From Geobacter sp. (GTDB taxonomy: Bacteria > Desulfobacterota > Desulfuromonadia > Geobacterales > DSM-12255), in the NCBI GenBank assembly GCA_012026855.1, contig VEOV01000001.1, positions 1 to 14,793 on the forward strand: 14,793 bases of DNA, in the 5' to 3' direction. Below, in pieces: positions 1 to 7,028 of the stretch. The translations under genes and the position numbers were made by a program. Numbering within the stretch: the first letter of the stretch is position 1; every line of letters begins with the position of its first letter. The notes under the pieces were generated by a model, which did not search any database, was not told where the DNA came from, and was given only the letters and a program-made list of their open reading frames with translations.

Positions 1-1
1 C

Positions 2-70
2 CTGCTGATTCTGCTGGCCGGGATTGTGCCGGGGCCGCTGCTCGATCTCCTGATCATCTCCGGCAGATAA
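2..70 (+). CDS. C-terminal tail of a membrane protein, possibly NADH-quinone oxidoreductase subunit N (partial)
   Basis: An open frame runs from the left edge to a TAA at 68-70 and encodes 22 residues. They are very hydrophobic, with a GIVPGPLLDLL stretch near the end. A Gly-hydrophobic-Pro-x-Pro-Leu-Leu pattern close to the C-terminus is typical of the antiporter-like subunits NuoN/NuoM of respiratory complex I, which would sit in the inner membrane. The rest of the gene is outside the window, so the family is a guess from a short tail. That the frame is coding is supported by the hairpin that directly follows its stop codon. Confidence 0.35.
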   Translation: MLILLAGIVPGPLLDLLIISGR

Positions 71-74
71 AAGA

Positions 75-105
75 AAAGGGCTGCAGCCTTGAGCTGCAAC
101 CCTTT
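75..105. terminator. Bidirectional rho-independent terminator between convergent genes
   Basis: AAAGGG (75-80) pairs with CCCTTT (100-105), and TGCAGC (82-87) pairs with GCTGCA (93-98). There is one C/A mismatch and a 5-nt loop. Read on the minus strand, the stem is followed by a T-rich run (CCCTTTTCTTTTATC), which suits termination of the cyclophilin gene. On the plus strand the tail is less T-rich. It lies between the end of the upstream membrane-protein gene and the end of the cyclophilin gene. Confidence 0.7.
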
Positions 106-130
106 GAATGCTGCGAACGACTCTGTGCGT

Positions 131-643
131 TTATGCCAGCAGGGTCGCCTTGGTGATGAAAATCGTTTCAACCGGCACATCGGCATGACCGGCCTTGTTG
201 CCGGTTTTGACTACCTTGATCGCCTCAACAATATCCATCCCCTCGACAACCTGGCCAAAGACCGCATAGCCGAACTCTTCCGGCCGCTTACCCTTGTAGT
301 CGAGGAAGGCGTTGTCGGCCACATTGATGAAGAACTGCGATGTGGCGCTGTCAACAACCGAAGTCCTGGCCATGGCCAGTGTTCCCTTGAGATTCTTCAG
401 GCCATTGGCGGCTTCGTTCTTGATGGCGAACTTGGTTTTCTTCGGCTGCATGTTTTCATCCATGCCGCCACCCTGGATCATGAAACCGTTGATCACCCGG
501 TGAAAGATCAGACCGTCGTAGTAGCCGTCAGCTACGTAGCCAAGGAAGTTTCTTACGGAGATGGGCGCCTTCTCCTTGAAAAGTTCGATGGTTATATTCC
601 CCATGGAGGTCTCCATCAGGACTTTTGGATTCTGCTCGCTCAT
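131..643 (-). CDS. Peptidyl-prolyl cis-trans isomerase, cyclophilin type (PpiB-like, cytoplasmic)
   Basis: This 170-residue protein is a single cyclophilin domain. Such enzymes interconvert cis and trans Xaa-Pro bonds and assist folding. Family signatures are clear: FHRVINGFMIQGG (residues 47-59) contains the catalytic Arg49, with Phe54, Met55 and Gln57 of the proline pocket. MAR at 91-93, SQFFINVADNAFLD from 102 and FGYAVFGQV from 124 also match. The length is close to the usual single-domain bacterial size, and there is no signal peptide, so it should act in the cytoplasm. The ATG at 643 is preceded by AAAGGAG at 7-nt spacing, which fixes the start. It is transcribed alone, convergent to the upstream membrane-protein gene and divergent from the M16 operon. 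A long open frame on the opposite strand is its shadow. Confidence 0.95.
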   Translation of the reverse strand: MSEQNPKVLMETSMGNITIELFKEKAPISVRNFLGYVADGYYDGLIFHRVINGFMIQGGGMDENMQPKKTKFAIKNEAANGLKNLKGTLAMARTSVVDSATSQFFINVADNAFLDYKGKRPEEFGYAVFGQVVEGMDIVEAIKVVKTGNKAGHADVPVETIFITKATLLA

Positions 644-708
644 TGATTAGCTCCTTTGTAAATATTTTCAGTGGTTGTAGCATATCAGGCGGCTGAAAGG
701 CAAACCTG

Positions 709-736
709 TTTACAGCCTCTCCGCTGTTGGTATAGA
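709..736 (+). promoter_or_regulatory. Predicted sigma-70 promoter of the M16 operon
   Basis: TTTACA (709-714), a 16-bp spacer and TATAGA (731-736) place the transcript start near 743. That leaves about 30 nt of leader containing the AAAGAGGTG ribosome site (759-767) before the ATG at 773. A perfect TATAAT at 751-756 lies too close to the start codon to be the -10 element, because transcription from it would remove the ribosome site. Confidence 0.4.
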
Positions 737-772
737 GTAACAGAAGTAATTATAATTTAAAGAGGTGTAGAG

Positions 773-2257
773 ATGAAGAGGTTACTGATTGCAGCGTTTC
801 TCCTGGCGACAGCGGCTTCCGCCAATGCTGCCGGACTGGCCGACCGGGTGCGCGAGCATACCCTTGGCAACGGCATGAAGCTGCTCATGGTGGAGCGGCA
901 CACCTCCCCCACGGTTGCGGCCTGGATCCGCTTCAAGGTCGGCGCTGTCGATGAACGGAGTGATGAGCGGGGCATTGCCCACCTGCTGGAGCATATGCTC
1001 TTCAAGGGGACCAAGACACTTGGGACTACTGATTATGCCGCCGAGAAACCGCAACTGGACAAGATAGAGGATGTTGCCAACCGGCTGCTGCTGGAGAAGG
1101 CGCGGCGCGAGAAGGGGGATCCGGCGCTGGTGAAGAAGCTGGAGGAGGAACTGGTCGCCCTGGAGAAAGAGGCGGGCAAGTATGTGGTCAAGGAGGAGTT
1201 TGCCCAGGTCTACAACCGCAATGGCGGGGCCAACTACAACGCCTACACCAGCAAGGACGGCACCACCTACCTGATCAGCCTCCCCTCCAACAAGCTGGAG
1301 CTCTGGGCAGCCATCGAGTCGGACCGGATGCAGAATGCCGTGCTGCGGGAGTTCTACACCGAGCGCTCCGTGGTCATGGAAGAGCGGCGCCGCTCCTATG
1401 AGGCCGAGCCGGAAGGGAAGCTCTGGGAGACGTTCCTGGCCAGCTCGTTCAATGCCCACCCCCAGGGGCAGCCGGTCATCGGCTGGATGTCTGACATCGA
1501 GAATCTTACCCGAACCAAGGCCGAGAGGTTCCTCAAAAAATACTATGCCCCTAACAATGCCATCATCGCCATTGTCGGCGATATTGATCCGGACAAAACC
1601 ATTGCCATGGTGGAGCGCTATTTCGGGCAGATCCCCCCGGGAACACCGGTGCCGCCTGTTGCCGTGGAAGAGCCGCCCCAGCAGGGGGAGAAACGGATCG
1701 AGGTGGTCGGCGATGCCGGCGCCGAGCTGATGATCGGCTATCACAAGCCGACCCTGCCCCATCCCGACGAGGTGGTGTTTGACGTGATCAACATGATCCT
1801 CTCCGACGGCCGGACATCGCGGCTCCACAAGAAAGTGGTCGTCGAAAAGCAGCTGGCCACCGGTGCCGGCGCGTTCTCCGCCCCGGGCCACCGTTACCCG
1901 AACCTGTTCATCGTCTCGGCATCACCCCGTGAGCCGCACACCGTGGCCGAGGTGGAGGAGGCGCTCTACGCGGAGATCGAACGGCTCAAGAACGAGCCGG
2001 TCACCGAAAAGGAGCTGCAGCAGGTCCTCAACCGGCTGGAGTATGAAGAGGCCCGCCAGATGCTCTCCATTGGCGGTCTGGCCAGGAACCTTACCGAGTA
2101 CGAGGCCATCGCCGGCAGCTGGCGCTACCTGATCGATCACCGGAAAGAGGTCGCTACTGTCAAACCGGCCGATATCCAGCGGGTGGCTAAAAAGTATCTG
2201 ACGAAAGAGAACCGTATCGTCGGCTTCATCACCAGACAGGAGGTAGCTTCCAAATGA
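773..2257 (+). CDS. M16 family zinc metallopeptidase, catalytic subunit, exported
   Basis: This 494-residue protein has a signal peptide (residues 1-19, ending ANA/A). The two M16 half-domains follow. The inverted zinc motif HLLEH is at 70-74, and the downstream conserved Glu lies in ERSVVMEERR (197-206). A charged helical insert (about 91-145) sits between the zinc motif and the NYNAYTSKDGTTY strand region; I recall such an insert as a trait of one bacterial M16 subfamily. The C-terminal half-domain lacks the usual Arg...Tyr substrate pair: the aligned positions are Val356 and Thr363 in the SRLHKKVVVEKQLAT block. The missing pair is present in the next gene, whose ATG overlaps this stop codon, so the two should assemble into one periplasmic protease that cleaves peptides or small unfolded proteins. 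The SD is AAAGAGGTG. The natural substrate is unknown. Confidence 0.92.
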   Translation: MKRLLIAAFLLATAASANAAGLADRVREHTLGNGMKLLMVERHTSPTVAAWIRFKVGAVDERSDERGIAHLLEHMLFKGTKTLGTTDYAAEKPQLDKIEDVANRLLLEKARREKGDPALVKKLEEELVALEKEAGKYVVKEEFAQVYNRNGGANYNAYTSKDGTTYLISLPSNKLELWAAIESDRMQNAVLREFYTERSVVMEERRRSYEAEPEGKLWETFLASSFNAHPQGQPVIGWMSDIENLTRTKAERFLKKYYAPNNAIIAIVGDIDPDKTIAMVERYFGQIPPGTPVPPVAVEEPPQQGEKRIEVVGDAGAELMIGYHKPTLPHPDEVVFDVINMILSDGRTSRLHKKVVVEKQLATGAGAFSAPGHRYPNLFIVSASPREPHTVAEVEEALYAEIERLKNEPVTEKELQQVLNRLEYEEARQMLSIGGLARNLTEYEAIAGSWRYLIDHRKEVATVKPADIQRVAKKYLTKENRIVGFITRQEVASK

Positions 2258-3711
2258 TCCGCCGATATCTGCTTGCCCTTGCCGTAGCAGTGCCGCTCTG
2301 CGGCGGCTGCGCCGCCTCTTCAAAGATCGTTGATCCGCGGTCTCTTACCTACCCTGAACTGAAGTTCACCATTCCGCATAGTGAGCGGACAACACTTGAT
2401 AACGGTATTGTCGTTTACCTGCTGGAAGATCACGAACTTCCCATGGTCAGCATCACCTCCTACATCAGGACCGGCGGCATCTATGAGCCGGCGGAGATGA
2501 CCGGCCTGGCCGGCATTGCCGGGGCCATGATCAGGAGCGGCGGCACTGAAAGCCTCACTCCCGATGCGCTGGACGCCGAGCTGGAGTTCATGGCTTCCGG
2601 AGTGGAGTCCGGTATCAGTGATGAGAACGGCAGCGTCTCCATGTCTACCCTCACCAAGAACCTGGACCGGTCGCTGGAGCTGTTTGCCGAAGTGCTGCTC
2701 CACCCCCGTTTCGATCAGCAGCGGCTTGACCTGACCAAAAAGAACACCATCGATGCCATTCGGAGACAGAACGACGATCCCAAGGGGATTGCCGCTCGTG
2801 AGTACCGTCGGGCGCTTTATGAAAATCATCCCCTTGGCCGGATGGCAACCATCGACTCAATCAGCCGCATTACCCGGGACGACATCATTGCTTTTTACAA
2901 ACAGTCCATGAATCCTGCCGGGATCATCATTGCCGTCAGCGGCGATTTCGACAGCAAGGCGGTGACGGCCAGACTGAACCGGCTGGTCGGCCAGTGGCGC
3001 TCAACCGGGCAACCCTTTGCCAAAGTGGGCCAGCCGGATGGCAAGCCGCAGCAACGGGTACTCAAGGCGCAGAAGCAGGTGAGCCAGTCTGTGGTGAAGA
3101 TGGGGCATCTCGGGCTGGAGAAGAGTAATCCGGACCAGTATGCCGTCCGGGTGATGGATTACATTCTTGGCGGCGGCTTCACCTCCCGGCTGATGCAGGA
3201 GGTCAGGTCCAACCAGGGGCTGGCTTACCATGCCGGCAGGCGTTTTGACAGCGGCCGGGGCTTCCCCGGCACCTTTACCGCCGAGACCGAGACCAAGTCA
3301 GCCTCCACAGCCAAGGCAATCACCCTGATGAAGGATATCATTGCCGGGATGACCAAAGAGAAGGTCAGAGACGAAGAGCTTCGCCTTGCCAAGGATTCCA
3401 TCATCAACTCCTTCATCTTCGGCTTCACCAGGGCCGACTCCATTGTCAGCCAGCAGGCGCGCCTCGAGTATTTTGACTATCCCAAGGGGTACCTGGAAAA
3501 CTTCCGTGACAATATTGCCAAAGTCACGGCTGACGATATACTGAGAGTCTCGCGGAAATATCTCCATCCGGAGGCGCTGACCATCATGGTGGTGGGGGAT
3601 GAGACGAAGTACGATCAGCCGCTGGCAACCTTCGGTGCAGTCAGGGAGATCAAACTGGAGAATTTCAACCAGCCTGCCGGTGGCGAGCGCCACGGCGGCC
3701 ACAAACACTAA
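2254..3711 (+). CDS. M16 family non-catalytic partner subunit, probable lipoprotein
   Basis: This 485-residue protein has an M16 fold but no zinc site. Where its partner has HLLEH, this protein has GIAGA (residues 87-91), so all three metal/catalytic residues are lost. It keeps the Arg/Tyr pair of the C-terminal domain in SRLMQEVRSNQGLAY (Arg318, Tyr325), which in heterodimeric M16 enzymes binds the substrate backbone. The N-terminus (RRYLLALAVAVPLCGGC) looks like a lipoprotein signal with Cys19 as the lipidated residue, although Cys at -3 is an unusual lipobox residue. The C-terminus ends in a His/Gly-rich tail (HGGHKH). The ATG at 2254 overlaps the upstream TGA (ATGA), which implies translational coupling and equimolar production. 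The inferred role is the structural half of a split-site envelope protease. Confidence 0.9.
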   Translation: MIRRYLLALAVAVPLCGGCAASSKIVDPRSLTYPELKFTIPHSERTTLDNGIVVYLLEDHELPMVSITSYIRTGGIYEPAEMTGLAGIAGAMIRSGGTESLTPDALDAELEFMASGVESGISDENGSVSMSTLTKNLDRSLELFAEVLLHPRFDQQRLDLTKKNTIDAIRRQNDDPKGIAAREYRRALYENHPLGRMATIDSISRITRDDIIAFYKQSMNPAGIIIAVSGDFDSKAVTARLNRLVGQWRSTGQPFAKVGQPDGKPQQRVLKAQKQVSQSVVKMGHLGLEKSNPDQYAVRVMDYILGGGFTSRLMQEVRSNQGLAYHAGRRFDSGRGFPGTFTAETETKSASTAKAITLMKDIIAGMTKEKVRDEELRLAKDSIINSFIFGFTRADSIVSQQARLEYFDYPKGYLENFRDNIAKVTADDILRVSRKYLHPEALTIMVVGDETKYDQPLATFGAVREIKLENFNQPAGGERHGGHKH

Positions 3712-3731
3712 AACCGGGACAGGAGGCTTTT

Positions 3732-3839
3732 ATGGCAGAGTGGAAATGCAAATCATGCGGGTTCAGCAAGGAGGGGCGCTGCAAGCCGCAGAAGTGTCCC
3801 CAGTGTCAGGAGAAGGGGAGTTTCGAGAAGAAGGAATAA
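3732..3839 (+). CDS. RCKP-type rubredoxin-like mini-protein (35 aa)
   Basis: This short gene encodes 35 residues starting MAEWKCKSCGF and ending in a Lys/Glu-rich tail. Two CxxC knuckles, Cys6/Cys9 and Cys22/Cys25 (the second in KCPQC), can hold one Fe or Zn in a rubredoxin-like tetrathiolate site. Cys17 lies in the GRCKP motif that names the RCKP-type rubredoxin-like family. The start is well supported: AGGAGG at 3721-3726 lies 5 nt before the ATG. It begins 20 nt after the second M16 gene and ends before a strong terminator, so it is the third gene of that operon. Its role is unknown; a small redox carrier or metal-binding structural protein are both possible. It is cytoplasmic (no signal), unlike its operon partners. 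Confidence 0.85.
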   Translation: MAEWKCKSCGFSKEGRCKPQKCPQCQEKGSFEKKE

Positions 3840-3870
3840 CCGGAAAAATAACTGCCTTTATCAGCAAAAC

Positions 3871-3903
3871 AAAAGGGGGAGCTCACTGGCACCCCTTTTT
3901 ATT
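3871..3903. terminator. Bidirectional rho-independent terminator
   Basis: AAAAGGGG (3871-3878) pairs perfectly with CCCCTTTT (3892-3899) around a 13-nt loop, followed by T and then ATTAT on the plus strand. The opposite strand also ends in a T-rich run (CCCCTTTTGTTTTG). It separates the M16/rubredoxin operon from the convergent radical SAM gene that ends at 3907. Confidence 0.85.
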
Positions 3904-3906
3904 ATC

Positions 3907-5235
3907 CTAGCCGATCGGCCACCCCTTTTCATAACCATCCGGGAAAAAGTTCTCCTTCGTCCGGTTGAAGTAGCCGAACTGGACTTTGGGAAACTCCTTT
4001 TTGATTCGCTCCAGCAGCCGGTACATGCCGATGCCTGCTGCCGAAACCTCCATTCTTTGATTGTAGAAATCCGGATCAATGGAGAGATTCCTCATCTGCA
4101 GCATGTCGACGCCGGTTTTTCCGAGGAACTGCAGCAGCGCCGCGACTTCAGCCGGGGAGTCGGTCACCCCGGGTGACACCAGGTAGTTGATCATGGTAAA
4201 GAGGCCGCGCTCCTTAGCGGTTTTCACCGACTCGACCACGTCGCTGAAGCGGTAGTTGACCGGCCGGTAGTAGCGGTTGTAGAGCTCTTCCTGCACCGAG
4301 TTCATGGAGAAACGCATGGAGTCCATGCCGGCGTCGCAGAGCATTCGCACCCGGTCGGGGAAGGAACCGTTGGAGTTGAAGTTGACTGTACCGCGGCCAT
4401 TGGCGCCGTTCTTCAGACGGCGGGTCGCTTCGGCCACGGTGTCGGCCTGCATGATTGGATCACCCTCGCACCCCTGGCCGTAGGAGACAATCGGTTCCGG
4501 CGCCTCCTGCAGGTGGGGGAGCATCAGCTCTACAATCTCTTCCGGGGTGGGGACAAAGCCGATCCGGTCGTGGATGGAGGGGCAGCAGTCGGACGGCTGC
4601 AGGCTGCTGCAGCCGAGGCAGCGGGAGTTGCATACCGGCGAAGTCGGGATCGGTGCTTCCCAGCGGCGGTAAAAGAGGTTCTTGGCGGCAAAGCAGTGGT
4701 AGTCGATGGCGCAGCGGGAGAGCTGCTCCAGCAGCCGGTTATCCGGAAAGGCCTTGAGCAGCTTCCTGACCAGCGGGTCCAGCAGCCGGTCATCGTAGTT
4801 TTTCGGCAGCCAGTTTTCGTTTTTATCGACCCGGGTGGCCGCCACCACGAACTGTTCGCTCGCCTCGTCCCAGCCGACAGCGGTGTATGACCAGAGCGGC
4901 AGCTGCACACTCTTTTTGCCGTAGTCGCAGGCCGGCAGCAGGGTCCGCATCCAGCCAGGGGCCATGAAGGCGGAGACCGCCTGCACCGGCTGCTCGCGCC
5001 GCCCCTGGCGCACCGTTGCTACAGTGACGAATGCCTTCGCCTTGTCGTCCCAGGCAATGGGGGGGGTGTCGGGGATGGTAAAGAGGCGGCTGTCTTCGGG
5101 GAGCGGGATCAGTTCCACATTTTCAGGCAGCACGGCTGCAGAGCCGCTCATGCCGGCCATGGTCAGGTGGGGGTGGTCGAAGATGTTCCCTTTGGCATCG
5201 GCGTAGAGGAGTTTTGGCAGAGTTTTTCTTTTCAT
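3907..5235 (-). CDS. Radical SAM domain protein, function unknown
   Basis: I place the start at the ATG at 5235 (442 aa) rather than at a TTG 36 bases further upstream. The family-like beginning KLLYADAKGNIFDHP follows this ATG, and the extra 12 residues look non-coding. Numbered from this start, about 200 residues of N-terminal domain precede the [4Fe-4S] motif C202-NSR-C206-LG-C209, with a further CC pair at 217-218. The block GQGCEGDP (253-260) fits the Gly-Glu SAM-binding region of the partial TIM barrel, and VNFNSNGSF and FSMNSV fit later barrel strands. The protein should use SAM to make a 5'-deoxyadenosyl radical; the substrate is unknown. There is no signal peptide. No Shine-Dalgarno sequence is visible, and a weak promoter (TTGCCT, 16 bp, TGCTAC) would start transcription only a few bases before the ATG. 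It is divergent from a second radical SAM gene. Confidence 0.88.
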   Translation of the reverse strand: MKRKTLPKLLYADAKGNIFDHPHLTMAGMSGSAAVLPENVELIPLPEDSRLFTIPDTPPIAWDDKAKAFVTVATVRQGRREQPVQAVSAFMAPGWMRTLLPACDYGKKSVQLPLWSYTAVGWDEASEQFVVAATRVDKNENWLPKNYDDRLLDPLVRKLLKAFPDNRLLEQLSRCAIDYHCFAAKNLFYRRWEAPIPTSPVCNSRCLGCSSLQPSDCCPSIHDRIGFVPTPEEIVELMLPHLQEAPEPIVSYGQGCEGDPIMQADTVAEATRRLKNGANGRGTVNFNSNGSFPDRVRMLCDAGMDSMRFSMNSVQEELYNRYYRPVNYRFSDVVESVKTAKERGLFTMINYLVSPGVTDSPAEVAALLQFLGKTGVDMLQMRNLSIDPDFYNQRMEVSAAGIGMYRLLERIKKEFPKVQFGYFNRTKENFFPDGYEKGWPIG

Positions 5236-5288
5236 AGGAAGAAAGTAGCACAGATGGGGGCTGGCAGGCAACGGCTCTGAATTCTTCT

Positions 5289-5317
5289 TTGCCGCGGTCC
5301 GCTTTACGGTCTATAAT
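5289..5317 (+). promoter_or_regulatory. Strong sigma-70 promoter giving a probable leaderless mRNA
   Basis: TTGCCG (5289-5294), a 17-bp spacer and a perfect TATAAT (5312-5317). Normal spacing of about 7 nt to the start puts +1 at or next to the A of the ATG at 5325. The intervening bases, CCACCCC, contain no ribosome-binding purines. Confidence 0.65.
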
Positions 5318-5324
5318 CCACCCC

Positions 5325-7028
5325 ATGAAACTCCTGCTGACAACCCTGCATTCACGCTACAGCCACGCCTCCCTGGCGCTCCCTGCCCTTGCCGCCTCCC
5401 TTGCCGGTGTTGCCGGAGTGGCGACCGTTATCCGCGAATATACGGTCAATGAGCGGCCGGAGCCCCTCTTGGAGCGGCTTGTGGCTGCAGATGCCGATGT
5501 GCTGGCCTTCTCCTGCCATATCTGGAATATCGAGCTGACGCTGCGGCTGGCAGCCGAACTGAAACTGCTCCGGTCGTCACTGTTCATCATCCTTGGCGGG
5601 CCGGAGGTCTCATTCGGCTGTCACGCCCTGCTGACGGCCAATCCGCACATTGACCTGGTTGTCCGTGGCGAGGGTGAGATCACCATGGCTGAGCTGCTCC
5701 GGGCGCTGGTTGCCAGTGAGCACGGGGCGCTCGCCGATGACCGGCTCATGGCGATTGACGGCATTACTTTCAGAAGCGGCGACGAGATCATAAGCACTCC
5801 GGAGCGGGCACCGGCCCGGTTGGCCGAGCTGCCGTCCCCCTTTACCGCCGGGCTGGTGGACTGCTCCAAGCCGCTCGTCTATCTGGAAACCTCTCGCGGC
5901 TGCCCCTTTGCCTGCGCCTTCTGCCTGTCATCGACAGAAAATTCAGTCCGCACTTTTCTCGAGGCGCGGGTTGAAAACGACCTGTTGCAGCTGATGCAGC
6001 AGGGTGTGGCGACCATCAAGCTGGTTGACCGGACTTTCAACTTCGATGCGGAGCGGGCCAACCGGATCTGGCGGTTCATCTTTGCCCACAACCGGACCAG
6101 CCACTTCCATTTCGAGATTGCCGCCGACCTGCTTACTGATGCCAATATCGAGCTGCTGGCCCAGGCGCCGCCTGACACCTTTCGCTTCGAGATCGGCGTG
6201 CAGTCAACTGCCGTGGACACTCTGGCGGCGGTCGGGCGCAGCTCGGATCTGGAGCGGCTGTTTGCCAATGTGAGGCGGCTTAAAGAGGAGACTGCGGTTA
6301 CGCTGCATCTGGATCTGGTGGCCGGTCTGCCGGGGGAGGATTTTGCCGGGTTTACAGCGTCCCTGGCCGGGCTGCTGGCGGCAGAACCCCACCATATCCA
6401 GGTGGAGCCGCTGAAGATGCTCAAGGGGACGGAGCTGCGCAGAAAGGCAGCGGAACTGGGCTATTGCTATTCGCCCTTTCCGCCGTACCGGATTCTGCAG
6501 AGCCGGTGGCTGTCGTTCGAGGAGATTGGCCGCATCGAGAGATGCTCGCAAGCGCTTGATGAGATCTATAACAGTGGCCGCTTCGGCACCACACTGGCGC
6601 TGCTCTCTACAGCAGGGGTGGGCGCAGACCTTTTTACCCGGTTGCAGCAGCCGCTCAGGTCAGGTGGCGGCAGGCTTGCCGCACTGTTCGAGCAGCTGGC
6701 AGGGGCGCTGACGGGGTTGTTCCCGGAGCTTGCTACGGAGTTGCTGGATGCTTTGAGGTTTGACTACTGCCTGGCAGGCTATCCGGGCAGTTCGCTGCCG
6801 TCATTTATGGACAACGACAGAGCGGCTTCAGCCAGCCCGGCAACATTGCAGGACATCGGCGCCAGGCTTGGCCTTCCCAGGGGGGAGCGGGTCAGGGTTT
6901 TTGCTGCCCGATTCATGCGGGACTTCACCCAAAAGGGCTTTCCGCCGGCAGCGACCGCCATAACCTTTGTCTATCGCCGCGACGGGCAGGGTGAAAAGGT
7001 GCTTTGTCTGGCAGTCCCGGAAGCTTAG
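5325..7028 (+). CDS. B12-binding-type radical SAM protein with C-terminal DUF4080-like domain
   Basis: The start at ATG 5325 gives 567 residues and the family-typical opening MKLLLTTLHSRYSHASLAL. A TTG 36 bases upstream is in frame but coincides with the promoter -35 box. Domains: a cobalamin-binding-like Rossmann domain (about 1-130, with ILGGPEVSF at 89-97 and VVRGEGE at 112-118), which lacks the DxHxxG lower-ligand motif; a radical SAM core with TSRGC193PFAC197AFC200; and a C-terminal DUF4080-like region (about 390-567, with RFDYCLAGYPG). The family resembles methyltransferases and ring-forming enzymes of the BchE/MiaB-related class, but no substrate is known. It has its own promoter and shares a 90-bp gap with a divergent radical SAM gene. 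Its stop codon overlaps the stop of the convergent rhodanese gene, with no terminator between them. Confidence 0.88.
   Translation: MKLLLTTLHSRYSHASLALPALAASLAGVAGVATVIREYTVNERPEPLLERLVAADADVLAFSCHIWNIELTLRLAAELKLLRSSLFIILGGPEVSFGCHALLTANPHIDLVVRGEGEITMAELLRALVASEHGALADDRLMAIDGITFRSGDEIISTPERAPARLAELPSPFTAGLVDCSKPLVYLETSRGCPFACAFCLSSTENSVRTFLEARVENDLLQLMQQGVATIKLVDRTFNFDAERANRIWRFIFAHNRTSHFHFEIAADLLTDANIELLAQAPPDTFRFEIGVQSTAVDTLAAVGRSSDLERLFANVRRLKEETAVTLHLDLVAGLPGEDFAGFTASLAGLLAAEPHHIQVEPLKMLKGTELRRKAAELGYCYSPFPPYRILQSRWLSFEEIGRIERCSQALDEIYNSGRFGTTLALLSTAGVGADLFTRLQQPLRSGGGRLAALFEQLAGALTGLFPELATELLDALRFDYCLAGYPGSSLPSFMDNDRAASASPATLQDIGARLGLPRGERVRVFAARFMRDFTQKGFPPAATAITFVYRRDGQGEKVLCLAVPEA

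Noticed and set aside
89..646. 185-codon plus-strand frame opposite the cyclophilin gene
   Set aside because: It lies entirely over a confident cyclophilin gene and starts inside the terminator hairpin.
751..756. TATAAT just before the first M16 gene as a -10 box
   Set aside because: Transcription would start inside the Shine-Dalgarno sequence; TTTACA/TATAGA upstream fits better.
782..1891. 369-codon open frame antisense to the first M16 gene
   Set aside because: Mirror of a GC-rich gene with clear M16 motifs; no SD, family match or promoter on this strand.
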